DNA from: Pectobacterium versatile
Lineage (GTDB): Bacteria > Pseudomonadota > Gammaproteobacteria > Enterobacterales > Enterobacteriaceae
Direction: 5' to 3'
DNA: 64,000 nt
Assembly (NCBI RefSeq): GCF_020166435.1
Contig: NZ_JAINZP010000009.1
Coordinates: 62,001 to 126,000 of the forward strand
Numbering within the stretch: position 1 is the stretch's first letter; each line of letters opens with the position of its first letter. The notes beneath the pieces were generated by a model. That model worked only from the letters and a program-made list of their open reading frames with translations, searched no databases and was not told the DNA's origin. A program made the position numbers and the translations under genes. This document shows positions 1 through 7,999 of this stretch, piece after piece.

Positions 1-65
1 CGCTGGAAACAATGGCCAGAATCAGCCACTTCTTTGATGATTGCATAGCTGAATCTCTACCTTGA
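1..65 (+). CDS. possible 3' end of a gene entering from the left
   Basis: A reading frame open from the left edge runs to a TGA at 63-65 and ends ...DDCIAESLP. It is too short to recognise. It lies about 85 bases ahead of the TetR-family gene on the same strand and could be a partner of that regulator, but nothing in the sequence proves that it is coding. Confidence 0.25.
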   Translation, partial: LETMARISHFFDDCIAESLP

Positions 66-118
66 TCATTCATTTTTCATCTGTTGGATAGCATTCTGAT
101 GATATAGAATTGTTTTTT

Positions 119-134
119 AAATACAAACGTATTT
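119..134. promoter_or_regulatory. inverted repeat, candidate operator of the TetR regulator
   Basis: AAATAC-AAAC-GTATTT is a perfect 6-bp inverted repeat lying 15 bases before the TetR start codon, in an AT-rich promoter-like stretch. TetR-family repressors usually bind such palindromes in their own promoter, so autoregulation is the likely reading. This is inference from position and symmetry. Confidence 0.45.
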
Positions 135-149
135 TAAAAAGGAGAAGGC

Positions 150-707
150 ATGGGGCGTCATAAGAGCATTAATCGTATGTGTGTGTTGGATGCGGCAGAA
201 CAGATTGTCCGTACACAGGGGACAGCTTCATTGACGATCGATGCGGTCGCCAAGGCTGCGGGCGTGACAAAAGGCGGTATTCAATCGTGTTTCGGTACGA
301 AAGATGAGCTGATTAACGCCATGTACCAGCGCTGGGAAGATGAGTTTGATGAGATGATGGTCGCGAGCATCGGTGCGGATAATAGCCGAGAAGCCAGAGT
401 GCGAGCGCACGTTGACATCACTTATCGGACGGATGCCGCAGAAGGCGATCGGGCGGCGGGAATGATGGCTTCACTACTCAACGTGCCTGAAAATTTGGCT
501 AAATCTAAAGAGTGGTATGCTCGTCAACTCGCCGATTTGGATATGAATTCACAGGAAGGGCGCAACGCACGATTGGCTTTCTTGGCTTCAGAGGGCGTAT
601 TCCTGCTGCGCTATTTTGGCTTTATGGCTGTCGATGATGAGACTTGGCAAGTGGTTTTCACCGATATTACCAGCTTACTTCCCACTGATATACCTTCTCA
701 GTTTTAG
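150..707 (+). CDS. TetR/AcrR-family transcriptional regulator
   Basis: This 185-residue protein has an N-terminal TetR helix-turn-helix: residues ~10-55 include VLDAAEQIV, the LTIDAVAKAAGVTKG recognition region and the following F..KDELI. The rest is a helical ligand-binding domain with no signature I can assign to an inducer. The ATG follows a strong AAGGAGAAGGC ribosome site. An inverted repeat just upstream suggests self-repression. Members of the family normally repress an adjacent efflux or enzyme gene; none is visible downstream, so the target may be the truncated gene at the left edge. The family call is firm and the target is unknown. Confidence 0.88.
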   Translation: MGRHKSINRMCVLDAAEQIVRTQGTASLTIDAVAKAAGVTKGGIQSCFGTKDELINAMYQRWEDEFDEMMVASIGADNSREARVRAHVDITYRTDAAEGDRAAGMMASLLNVPENLAKSKEWYARQLADLDMNSQEGRNARLAFLASEGVFLLRYFGFMAVDDETWQVVFTDITSLLPTDIPSQF

Positions 708-988
708 CGCTTTCGCCGCTGGGAAGCATATTACTCGTTTGGCCGTTGTTCGCATGATTTTTGCAGCCGCCATGGATAATGAAGTTGTTAATCTCTGGCG
801 AGATACTTTTCAGCAAAAACCGTAGCGCCTTTGAATTTAGTCTTATCGCTTAATGTTCTGATAAGCCTCAGGCTAGTGCCAATATGCATTTCAGCTTTTG
901 GGTGATATTTGGCATAAGCCATAAGGGGGCTACCTCAAACGTCGTGGAAAAGCCATACTTGCTGATAAAGGATGCTCTTCACAATATT

Positions 989-1115
989 TATACCCTAAAT
1001 AATTCGAGTGGCAGAAAGGCGGCAATAGCGTGAGTCCCCAAGAGCTTACTCAAGTAAGTGACTGGGGTGAGCGAGGACAACCAACGCACAAGCAGCTTGA
1101 AGTATGACGAGTATA
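989..1115. repeat. ERIC element, full length (127 bp)
   Basis: The element begins TATACCCTAAATAATTCGAG and ends CTTGAAGTATGACGAGTATA, the imperfect terminal inverted repeats of ERIC/IRU. It contains the conserved core with AAGTAAGTGACTGGGGTGAG. Its length of exactly 127 bp is the canonical one. It sits in the gene-free stretch 708-1356 between the TetR gene and the metzincin gene; I saw nothing else identifiable in that stretch apart from an AT-rich promoter-like region at 1200-1350. Confidence 0.93.
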
Positions 1116-1356
1116 TGACGCGTTGATATGGTAAGGAGTAAAATCACTCTCTTCTTCTGAAAATAAGGATAAAGCAGAAGATGACAAGATATTAATGACC
1201 ATCAAACTATACCAAGTGAGCAATGGTAATTAGTTATTTTTCATATGTCATAAGTAGTGATATTTTTAACGTTCTGTAAAATGATAAAAGTACGCGTCCT
1301 ATGGGCGACCTTTGTATTTACAGAGGTTCATTATTTTTTCTTAGTAAGGAATTTAT

Positions 1357-3531
1357 ATGACTCGAATTATTCGTCGATTTATACTACAACTGCTTGCTAT
1401 TTTTATTTTTTTAATCAGTACCCTCTGTTACGCAGATAATCTTACCGTTAATATTACGCACAAGATTGCAGACTCCGAAAAATGTATGGACCTTTTCTCC
1501 GATCAAAAAACCATTGTGTTTAACGACTGTCATAATACTAATTCTCAAAAATGGCGCATTGAGACAGCAATTGGTAAATACAGCACAATTAAAAATAGCA
1601 CGCTGCCGGAAAATATCTGTTTGTTCTCTACGACAAATGGAAATACAATTGAAATGCGAGAGTGTAGCAGTGGAACCTATGATTCACAGACTTACTGGGA
1701 GTTAATTACTACGGACAAAAAACAGTATTCACTACGTAGTAAAGTTCAGGTGGATTACGGAAGAAGCGGTTGGCTATCACTCAATGATAATAAACTCACT
1801 TTAAATGTTGATAGTACTCCTACTGGGAAATGGCATTTCATTGACACAACTGTAAGGCAAACCACCGCCATTATGAACAGAATAGTTGGTTTGGATCAGT
1901 GCATGGATCTTGGTTCTGATAAGAAAAAGATTGCGTTTAATGTATGCAATGGTGTGAGCTCTCAGCAATGGGTGGTTGAGACAGTTGACGGTTATAACAC
2001 CATCAAAAACAGTACACTTGATGATAATATCTGCCTCTTTAGTACCACGAATGGAAACGCGGTCGAAATGCGTCAATGCAATAGTGGTACCTATAGTTCC
2101 CAGACTTACTGGTCTATAGCCACCAGAACACACAAACAATATTCGATAATTAGCAAGGTACAGAAGGATTATGGAAGAAATGGTGAACTTTCTGTCAATA
2201 ATGATCATGTTCTCACGCTGAACAATGCGACAGCATCTGTAGGAAACTGGAGCTTTAGTCAATATGAGCCTCTGAGGAGAAGCATGAAAGGTACCTTAAA
2301 TGTATTGTTATTGAATACACATTTTACGGGTATATCTCAGAGACCAACTAATGAAATCAGGAAAGCGCTTTTTGGCGGTAATGGACAATATTCATCGCTG
2401 AGTGAATATCTGGCTCTGGCTTCTCGTGGCACGTTGATAATTAAGGAAGGTAAGACTATCGATAATCTTGATATCGGCAACCCTGGTGACTCATGTAACA
2501 GCAGAGCTTATAGAGACAAGGCAATTGAGCTGGCTAAGGCACAGGGTATTAATCCTGATAATTACGACCTTATTTATGTTGAACACACCTATAACAGCAA
2601 GTGTAGCTACGCTGCTAATGCAATTCTTCCATCAAAATTTACCACACCAGGAAGATATATTGTTTCCAATGCCAGTGGTCATAAGTACTGGATGTGGACA
2701 CATGAATTTGGTCATACACTGGGTTTCAAACACTCTAATATTTTGGCCGACTGTTCTACCATCTCAACAGGTGTGATAATTGATGATTACTGTCAGATCA
2801 GCGGAAAAGATGGCGGAAGTAATGACATATCTGACACCATGGGGGGAGGCGGTGGAAGGATGTATCCTGTCAATTATATGCATGAGGCGGGGTGGTTAAC
2901 TGACGAACAATTTCCGGTTGTGGGTAACGGCACCTATAAAATTGATCCACTGCTTGATGATAAAGGGGGAAAACAGGGAATACGTATAGCGCGTAACAAC
3001 CCCAATTTTCCCTATCTGACGCTAGAGTTTCGTCAGGCAAACCGATTTGACAGCAGTTGGGCAGCGAACTCTCCGTTTATTAATGGGATTATAGTTAGAG
3101 AAATTAATCCTCAACCGCGATTAAGTTATAATGTTATTATTCATACCATTCCAGGCAGTAGTGATCGTAGTACTCCTCCTTTAATGCCTGGAAAAACTCT
3201 GTATGATACTTACTCAGGTAAAGCGATAAAAGTTGACTCTATTGGGAGTAATGGCGCTATTGTCACAATCTCAGATTATATATCTCTGAGAGCTAATCCA
3301 GAATGGTCTGAATCCATTATGTACACTGCCATATGCCAAAAAATTGCCTATGCTGGGGATACGTGGGTTAATGGCTGGGGGATCATAGGTACAATACCTG
3401 GCTCAGACGGGGAATGGGGTGTATGGCGTAAAACAAGCAGCGACAATGTGTTTGATTACTGTAAGCCCGAGATTAACCCAGAAAGTGATATGATGAGTGC
3501 GAACAGCACCGATCTACAAAGTCATAAATAA
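1357..3531 (+). CDS. secreted metzincin-type zinc metalloprotease with ricin B-like domains
   Basis: This is a 724-residue exported protein. Residues 1-26 are a Sec signal peptide (RRFILQLLAIFIFLISTLCYA). Two tandem beta-trefoil-like modules follow (~28-160 and ~165-305), each with a CMDL start and Q-x-W-like repeats (SQKW, SQQW), as in ricin B-type carbohydrate-binding domains. The peptidase domain carries the zinc motif HEFGHTLGFKH at residues 449-459 and a later NYMHEAGW that can serve as the Met-turn. The last ~65 residues (aromatic-rich, DGEWGVW) resemble a small chitin-binding-type module, less certainly. It resembles M11/M66-type secreted proteases, but I cannot fix the family. A glycoprotein substrate is plausible from the lectin modules. 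The start follows AGTAAGGAATTTAT. The gene is AT-rich like its neighbour. Confidence 0.82.
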   Translation: MTRIIRRFILQLLAIFIFLISTLCYADNLTVNITHKIADSEKCMDLFSDQKTIVFNDCHNTNSQKWRIETAIGKYSTIKNSTLPENICLFSTTNGNTIEMRECSSGTYDSQTYWELITTDKKQYSLRSKVQVDYGRSGWLSLNDNKLTLNVDSTPTGKWHFIDTTVRQTTAIMNRIVGLDQCMDLGSDKKKIAFNVCNGVSSQQWVVETVDGYNTIKNSTLDDNICLFSTTNGNAVEMRQCNSGTYSSQTYWSIATRTHKQYSIISKVQKDYGRNGELSVNNDHVLTLNNATASVGNWSFSQYEPLRRSMKGTLNVLLLNTHFTGISQRPTNEIRKALFGGNGQYSSLSEYLALASRGTLIIKEGKTIDNLDIGNPGDSCNSRAYRDKAIELAKAQGINPDNYDLIYVEHTYNSKCSYAANAILPSKFTTPGRYIVSNASGHKYWMWTHEFGHTLGFKHSNILADCSTISTGVIIDDYCQISGKDGGSNDISDTMGGGGGRMYPVNYMHEAGWLTDEQFPVVGNGTYKIDPLLDDKGGKQGIRIARNNPNFPYLTLEFRQANRFDSSWAANSPFINGIIVREINPQPRLSYNVIIHTIPGSSDRSTPPLMPGKTLYDTYSGKAIKVDSIGSNGAIVTISDYISLRANPEWSESIMYTAICQKIAYAGDTWVNGWGIIGTIPGSDGEWGVWRKTSSDNVFDYCKPEINPESDMMSANSTDLQSHK

Positions 3532-3590
3532 ATTGATGACAGCTTTAAAAAACAAAAAACGCTAATTTAATAGAACATTATATGTCTTTC

Positions 3591-3615
3591 AGGGGGCATT
3601 ATTTGAATGTCCCCT
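3591..3615 (+). terminator. hairpin downstream of the metzincin gene
   Basis: GGGGGCATT-ATTTG-AATGTCCCC forms a 9-pair stem with one mismatch about 60 bases after the protease stop. It has no long T-run, so termination is only probable. The remainder of the gap, 3616-3966, is AT-rich, and I see only the promoter and ribosome site of the next gene in it. Confidence 0.45.
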
Positions 3616-3966
3616 CTGTTATATCGAATAAATCTTGTTCTGATGGCGTCCGTCGTACTAGGACAAGCATTTGTTTTTATTAATAGTCTTGTATATCCAT
3701 CATGCTTAAAATTGAATGTGCGTTGATTGCGCTCACTCACCTGAATCATTTAGAGTATAGACTGTAGATTGAATTATTTTTCATTAACTACGATTGCCAC
3801 TTATCCTAATGGATAGATTATCTAAAAGAAAAAATTTAATTTTATGTCTGATTGATGATTTTAAAAAAAACCAACCTAATCTCTAGTGAAATTATATTTC
3901 CACTTTGAGATGACTACATCCATATAAATTTATGTGTGACTTCTTCTTAAGAAGAGAGGGGTAATC

Positions 3967-5292
3967 ATGATTATTGGTATTATTAGTGATATTCATCAAA
4001 ATTCAGATGATGACAAAAAGGTGTTAGCCACGTCAGTAACAAACATTGTGAACGCCGGTGCAACTGGATTAGTAATGGCGGGAGATATTGGAGATTATCA
4101 TCGAGATAGAAAAGGTGCATTCTCAACGATAAGTGAGAAATTCCCTAAAAATTATCACGCTAACCTAATGTTGATGTTGGGAAATCATGATGTTCGTTCC
4201 GGCGCTAAACCTGGTGGAGTATTAGATCCAGATTTGGTTGAACTATATCATTCATACCTTAATGATTTTGGTGTTAAATATTATAAAGACACTATGTGTA
4301 TAGACGCTTGGATTGGTGGTTATCACTTTTTGTGTTTGAATACAGATGTTGGTCTCAAGGATAAAATGGAGCTGAATGAAAAATCTCTATCTTGGTTGAA
4401 TGATAAATTAGCCGAAAACGCTAATATTAATAATCCTATTTTTGTCATAACACATCAAGCATTCAATTCATCGCATTGGCGAGCTGGGCTATTTGGTGGC
4501 TTTGGTGATCAAGACGAAGAACTGAAAGCTTTGTTTTTAGAGTACCCTCAAATAATAATGCTGAGTGGGCATATTCATAATGGTTTTGGTGTTATAGAGT
4601 TTATCCAAAGACCTTTTGGAACACTGATTGAAATACCTAGCTTAACTAAAGGTGAGAATGGTATAAAGGATAAAGGTACCGGATATCTATTAAAAATAGA
4701 TGATAAAAAATTAGCGTTTGAAGCATGGGATTTTTATAAAAACATCCGATTGCAGAAATTCGATCAGACGCTATATTTGCCATCACTCTCAGTGTTGACT
4801 AAGAAATTACCAGATTACGATGAGGGGGTGGGTAAAGAATTGCGTGAAGAAGCAGCAGTATTAATGAGTAAGAAGTATATTAATGATATTCCTAGTGGTA
4901 ATAATACTTATTTACCTCAAAGCCATTATGGATTAGATAAAATTTATGGAGAAGATACTTGGAATAAAATAAATATCCTAAGAGATAAATTAATTAATTT
5001 CACAGATAAAATTATATATTACAAATTTCCTTTTAGTAACGGTGAAACGATAACAGAAAAAATGATAAAAGAAGCACTTGATAAACATGACAACATTGAA
5101 ATTATTTTGTATGATGGACATTGGGCTCGAGATATATACATGCCAAACGTTCAAAAAATTAATCAAGTGGTCAGAATTTCTTCCAATGCTACTTTTAATA
5201 CGACCATAACCACATCCAATGATTCAATTCTTCTTGAAAGGAATCGTACAATAATTTTTTCATCGAAAGGATTTTGGGATATAAAGAACTAA
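3967..5292 (+). CDS. calcineurin-like metallophosphoesterase with a StcE-like C-terminal domain
   Basis: The 441-residue protein shows the full metallophosphoesterase signature: D-x-H at the N-terminus (SDIHQN), GDIGD, GNHD (about residue 75), a later histidine (THQAF) and GHIH. These bind a dinuclear metal centre that hydrolyses phosphomono- or diesters; the substrate is unknown. There is no signal peptide. Residues ~351-441 form a separate module (FPFSNGE, YDGHWARDIYMP, FSSKGFW) that lines up almost without gaps with residues 562-651 of the M66 protease at 25891-28248, and more weakly with that protein's residues 156-223. The start follows a strong GAGGGG site. Low GC suggests acquisition. 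It could be an effector-like enzyme that uses the shared domain for targeting; that is inference. Confidence 0.85.
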   Translation: MIIGIISDIHQNSDDDKKVLATSVTNIVNAGATGLVMAGDIGDYHRDRKGAFSTISEKFPKNYHANLMLMLGNHDVRSGAKPGGVLDPDLVELYHSYLNDFGVKYYKDTMCIDAWIGGYHFLCLNTDVGLKDKMELNEKSLSWLNDKLAENANINNPIFVITHQAFNSSHWRAGLFGGFGDQDEELKALFLEYPQIIMLSGHIHNGFGVIEFIQRPFGTLIEIPSLTKGENGIKDKGTGYLLKIDDKKLAFEAWDFYKNIRLQKFDQTLYLPSLSVLTKKLPDYDEGVGKELREEAAVLMSKKYINDIPSGNNTYLPQSHYGLDKIYGEDTWNKINILRDKLINFTDKIIYYKFPFSNGETITEKMIKEALDKHDNIEIILYDGHWARDIYMPNVQKINQVVRISSNATFNTTITTSNDSILLERNRTIIFSSKGFWDIKN

Positions 5293-5439
5293 GTTAAATG
5301 ATTTAATTTTTGTTTAAAAAATAAAACAAATCGGCTTAGATGAATCATCAATCCAGCTCCAGAGCAACAGACTGAAAAATCCAGTTCGTTACCCTGGGGT
5401 TCTCTAGCCCACAAACAACGGACGCAACCCTGAGTGAAG

Positions 5440-5557
5440 GTTTTCGTGGATCGATATGGTTTTTAAAAGAGTTCAGCTGGCTGCCATCCGCTATGAGGAG
5501 ACTGCTAGAAATTATCTTTCAATGATGAAATTAGGCTGCATACGTTTTTTCTCATAA
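5440..5557 (+). pseudogene. remnant of an IS5-family transposase 3' end
   Basis: One frame reads IRYEETARNYLSMMKLGCIR and then stops at 5555-5557. This matches the typical C-terminal ending of IS5-family DDE transposases (RY.KTARNYLA...LGCI). No upstream catalytic part or terminal repeat is visible, so it is a decayed fragment. It occupies the gap between the phosphoesterase and the HxlR gene (5293-5603). Confidence 0.7.
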
Positions 5558-5603
5558 GATGATATAATTCAATGGCTTATATTAGCGTAGTCATGGGCTT
5601 GTA

Positions 5604-5996
5604 CTATTCGCCTGATTGTTGTGCCGCCAGAATCTCGCCCAGATTCCCTTCTACCCATATCGCCAGTTCTTTTACCCGCTCGCCAACCTCTTTGCCTAAT
5701 GGGGTGAGGCTATACTCAACATGTGGCGGGACAACCGGATAGGCCGTTCGTAGGACAAAACCGTCATTTTCCAGCCATTGTAGGGTCTGCGCCAACATAC
5801 GCTCACTCACGCCGCCAATCCGTCGACGCAGCTGACTGAAGCGATGCGTATCATCAAGTAATGCGATCAAAATCAGCACCCCCCAGCGACTGGTAACGTG
5901 GTTAAGTATCTGGCGAGACGGGCATTTATCAGCAAAGACATTCCCATCTGGCTGAATTGGGAGCAATAAATCTATGGGTGTTTTGGATTGACTCAC
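5604..5996 (-). CDS. qorR: HxlR-family redox-type repressor, QorR-like
   Basis: A 130-residue winged-helix protein of the HxlR family, with the conserved core C-P-S-R-Q-I-L-N-H-V and SRWGVLIL, the recognition region FSQLRRRIGGVSERMLAQTL, and the wing VEYSLTPLG. The single N-terminal cysteine (Cys25) is typical of quinone/aldehyde-sensing members. It is divergent from the quinone reductase gene at 6111, the arrangement of ytfH (qorR) and ytfG (qorB) in E. coli, so it probably represses that gene. The start is GTG behind an AAGGTAAG site, overlapping the presumed operator. Confidence 0.85.
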   Translation of the reverse strand: MSQSKTPIDLLLPIQPDGNVFADKCPSRQILNHVTSRWGVLILIALLDDTHRFSQLRRRIGGVSERMLAQTLQWLENDGFVLRTAYPVVPPHVEYSLTPLGKEVGERVKELAIWVEGNLGEILAAQQSGE

Positions 5997-6030
5997 TATA
6001 CTTACCTTTATGTATGTACTTACTTAAAGT
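5997..6030. promoter_or_regulatory. candidate HxlR operator between qorR and qorB
   Basis: Two direct copies of ACTTAC(C/T) spaced about two helical turns apart (near 5999 and 6018), with TGTATGTAC between them, lie directly at the qorR start in the divergent promoter region. Position and repetition suggest a binding site for QorR; this is inference. Confidence 0.4.
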
Positions 6031-6110
6031 TAGCTTTGCCGATATTATGCCAGCCAGTTCTTGTTAACAAAAGACGGTTAATAAAAGACAGTCAATAAAA
6101 GGAGCTTGAG

Positions 6111-6965
6111 ATGATTGCGATTACTGGTGCATCCGGCCAACTGGGCCGTTTGGTTATCAAACAACTGTTAGGGAAGGTACCGGCGAACGACATCGTGGCG
6201 CTGGTGCGTGATGTGAATAAGGTTACCGATCTGTCTGCACTCGGTGTGCAGGTGAAAGCGGCGGATTACAATCAGCCTGAGGCGCTGGCTTCTGCCCTGC
6301 AAGGTGTGGATAAAGTGCTGCTGATCTCTTCAAGTGAGGTTGGTCAACGTGCACTACAACACCGCAACGTCATAGAGGCGGCGGTGAAAGCTGAAGTTAA
6401 ACTGATCGCGTACACCAGCCTGTTGCATGCTGATAAATCGCCTCTGGCGCTGGCGGCAGAACATCAGCAGACAGAAGCATTGCTGAAGGACTCTGGTTTA
6501 CCGCATGTTCTACTGCGCAATGGCTGGTATACCGAAAACTACGCGGCCAGCATCTCTGCTGCGCTGGAACACGGTGTATTTATCGGTAGCGCAGGTGAAG
6601 GGAGAATTGCTTCTGCAACCCGCGAAGACTTCGCTGCCGCTGCGGTAGCGGGGCTGACGCAGGAAGGGCAAGCTGGCAAGGTTTATGAACTGGCTGGTGA
6701 TGAACCTTATACGCTGGCAGAACTGGCGGCAGAAATTAGCAAACAGTCTGGAAAAAATATCGGTTATCAACATCTGTCTGAAGCAGCGTTCACCGCAGCG
6801 TTGGTTTCCGCTGGGCTACCTGATGTTTTTGCGCAGATTATTGCTGATTCAGATATCGGGGCATCCAAAGGCGGTTTGTTTGATGGTGGTAAACAGCTGA
6901 GCCGCCTGATTGGTCGTCCAACGACGCCGCTGTCAGCTGTAGTGAAAGCGACGCTGAAAAATTAA
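6111..6965 (+). CDS. qorB: NAD(P)H:quinone oxidoreductase, NmrA-like
   Basis: The 284-residue protein begins MIAITGASGQLGRLV, a Rossmann GxxGxxG nucleotide-binding loop, and follows the atypical short-chain dehydrogenase/NmrA-like layout (AYTSLLHAD, LLRNGWYTEN, YELAGDEPYTLAEL). It is a close match to E. coli QorB (YtfG), a cytosolic NADPH-dependent quinone reductase. The start follows AAGGAGCTTGAG. It is divergent from its likely repressor gene at 5604-5996. Its stop is only about 15 bases before an IS remnant, so anything once downstream has been replaced. Confidence 0.9.
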   Translation: MIAITGASGQLGRLVIKQLLGKVPANDIVALVRDVNKVTDLSALGVQVKAADYNQPEALASALQGVDKVLLISSSEVGQRALQHRNVIEAAVKAEVKLIAYTSLLHADKSPLALAAEHQQTEALLKDSGLPHVLLRNGWYTENYAASISAALEHGVFIGSAGEGRIASATREDFAAAAVAGLTQEGQAGKVYELAGDEPYTLAELAAEISKQSGKNIGYQHLSEAAFTAALVSAGLPDVFAQIIADSDIGASKGGLFDGGKQLSRLIGRPTTPLSAVVKATLKN

Positions 6966-6981
6966 TACCTAGATTAACACA

Positions 6982-7417
6982 GTGTATCCGGAAGCGCGGA
7001 CCCAGCTATGCATCGTCCATATGGTACGTAACAGTCTGCGGTTCGTCTCCTGGAAGGACAACAAAGCAGTCACTCGTGACATGAAGGCCCTCTATCAGAC
7101 TCCGACGGAAGAGGTAGCGTTGCAGGCTCTGGATGCATTCTCCGGCACATGGGACAGCCGCAAAGTCATCTATACAACCACGCTATCGAGTCACTGAACA
7201 GCGTGATCCGGCATGCAATCAAGAAACAGGAAGGTATTCCCGACGGACGAGTCAGTGAAAAAAGTCGTGTGGCTGGCAATCCAGGCGGCCTCGCAAAAAT
7301 GGACGATGCCGCTGAGGGACTGGCGAATGGCAGTGAGCTGTTTTATTATCGAGTTCGGTGATCTTCTGGGCGGTAACTTCTGAGAAAAGGCAATTTACAC
7401 AGAATCGTGTACAGGGT
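6982..7417 (+). mobile_element. IS256-family remnant with transposase 3' end and right terminal repeat
   Basis: The transposase part (6982 to the stop at 7381-7383) reads YPEARTQLCIVHMVRNSLRF, then IESLNSVIRHAIKK, and ends in a recognisable tail. Compared with the usual protein it lacks the 5' two thirds. It has an internal deletion joining WDSR directly to KVIYTT (near 7160) and a one-base loss near 7185 that shifts the frame. The terminal repeat TTCTGAGAAAAGG...GTGTACAGGGTC ends at about 7417. The same end occurs at 62941-62975. The element lands inside a toxin gene. Confidence 0.88.
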
Positions 7418-7546
7418 CCCTTTTGAAGGCGTGAGGTAAATCGGGTCATCTCTGAAGTAATTTGTTGGTTCGGGCTTAATATTTTCCCGTGGGTTACGCC
7501 ATAACCCCAACCCACGGCCATATTGCATAAATTTATCGTGTTCCAC
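7418..7546 (-). pseudogene. toxin gene 5' remnant (copy 1), cut by an IS256 end
   Basis: The frame from the GTG at 7544-7546 reads MEHDKFMQYGRGLGLWRNPR... for about 43 residues, nearly identical to the N-termini of the intact copies at 7983-8888 and 9689-10582. It then runs into the IS256 terminal repeat at 7417/7418. The rest of this copy and its membrane-protein partner are missing. It marks the distal, oldest-looking end of the array. Confidence 0.88.
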
Positions 7547-7592
7547 TCAACCAACTCCATTTGGTTTCATCGTAACTGAATTGTGTATAGCA

Positions 7593-7702
7593 CAAGGCGG
7601 GATCACTCCCGCCTCGTTTCTGTTTACCTTATCTACTGCTAATTACTCACCGCTTTTTATTCACAGTATTGGCGCAGCGAGTCCTGCTTTCCCGGCAGCA
7701 AC
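7593..7702. repeat. duplicated dpiA 3' end and terminator
   Basis: This stretch repeats 10631-10734 with few changes. It contains the hairpin AGGCGGGA-TCAC-TCCCGCCT (the dpiA terminator), the spacer, and from 7657 a reverse-strand reading of the last ~14 codons of dpiA (KQDSLRQYCE, stop). Beyond ~7702 it passes into the 3' flank of a membrane-protein gene. The scrap therefore was carried along when the toxin module duplicated next to dpiA. Confidence 0.85.
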
Positions 7703-7729
7703 CATTGGTAACGGTTTGGCTTACCCCAA

Positions 7730-7999
7730 CTACCTAACCTTTTTGAAAATGATCAGAATCAGAGCCACGCAGATGGGAAAAGCGATGAACGCAGCTAAAT
7801 ACACCGAATTAGTATGTTCCTGCATAATCTCCAGGCTAGCTCTGTGATATTCAACAGATATAATTTTTTCTGAAAAATACATAATATCCTTATCAAAAGA
7901 AATCGCACCAACCCCCCCTACGAGTAGATAATAAAATAGAGAGACAAGGGCAATACTGACCCATCGAATAAATACCTTGCACTTACTTGTTAACATCAT
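7730..7999 (-). CDS. small two-helix membrane protein, likely immunity protein (copy 2)
   Basis: The 89-residue protein has a hydrophobic helix near residues 11-32 (IRWVSIALVSLFYYLLVGGV) and another near 67-84 (AFIAFPICVALILIIF), separated by a variable polar segment that contains VEYH. Two similar genes lie at 8991-9257 and 9430-9705; all end in ICVALILIIFKKVR or a close variant. The start overlaps the end of the toxin gene by 17 bases, which implies translational coupling. Its place after a toxin-like gene and its inner-membrane topology suggest that it protects against a periplasm-acting toxin. This role is inferred; the family is not one I recognise. Confidence 0.72.
   Translation of the reverse strand: MMLTSKCKVFIRWVSIALVSLFYYLLVGGVGAISFDKDIMYFSEKIISVEYHRASLEIMQEHTNSVYLAAFIAFPICVALILIIFKKVR

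Noticed and set aside
3567..3749. 60-codon reverse frame after the metzincin gene
   Set aside because: No ribosome site, no recognisable product, and it overlaps the terminator-like hairpin.
7581..7847. Forward frame of 88 codons in the array
   Set aside because: It runs antisense to the duplicated dpiA end and the membrane-protein gene, and owes its length to the repeat.
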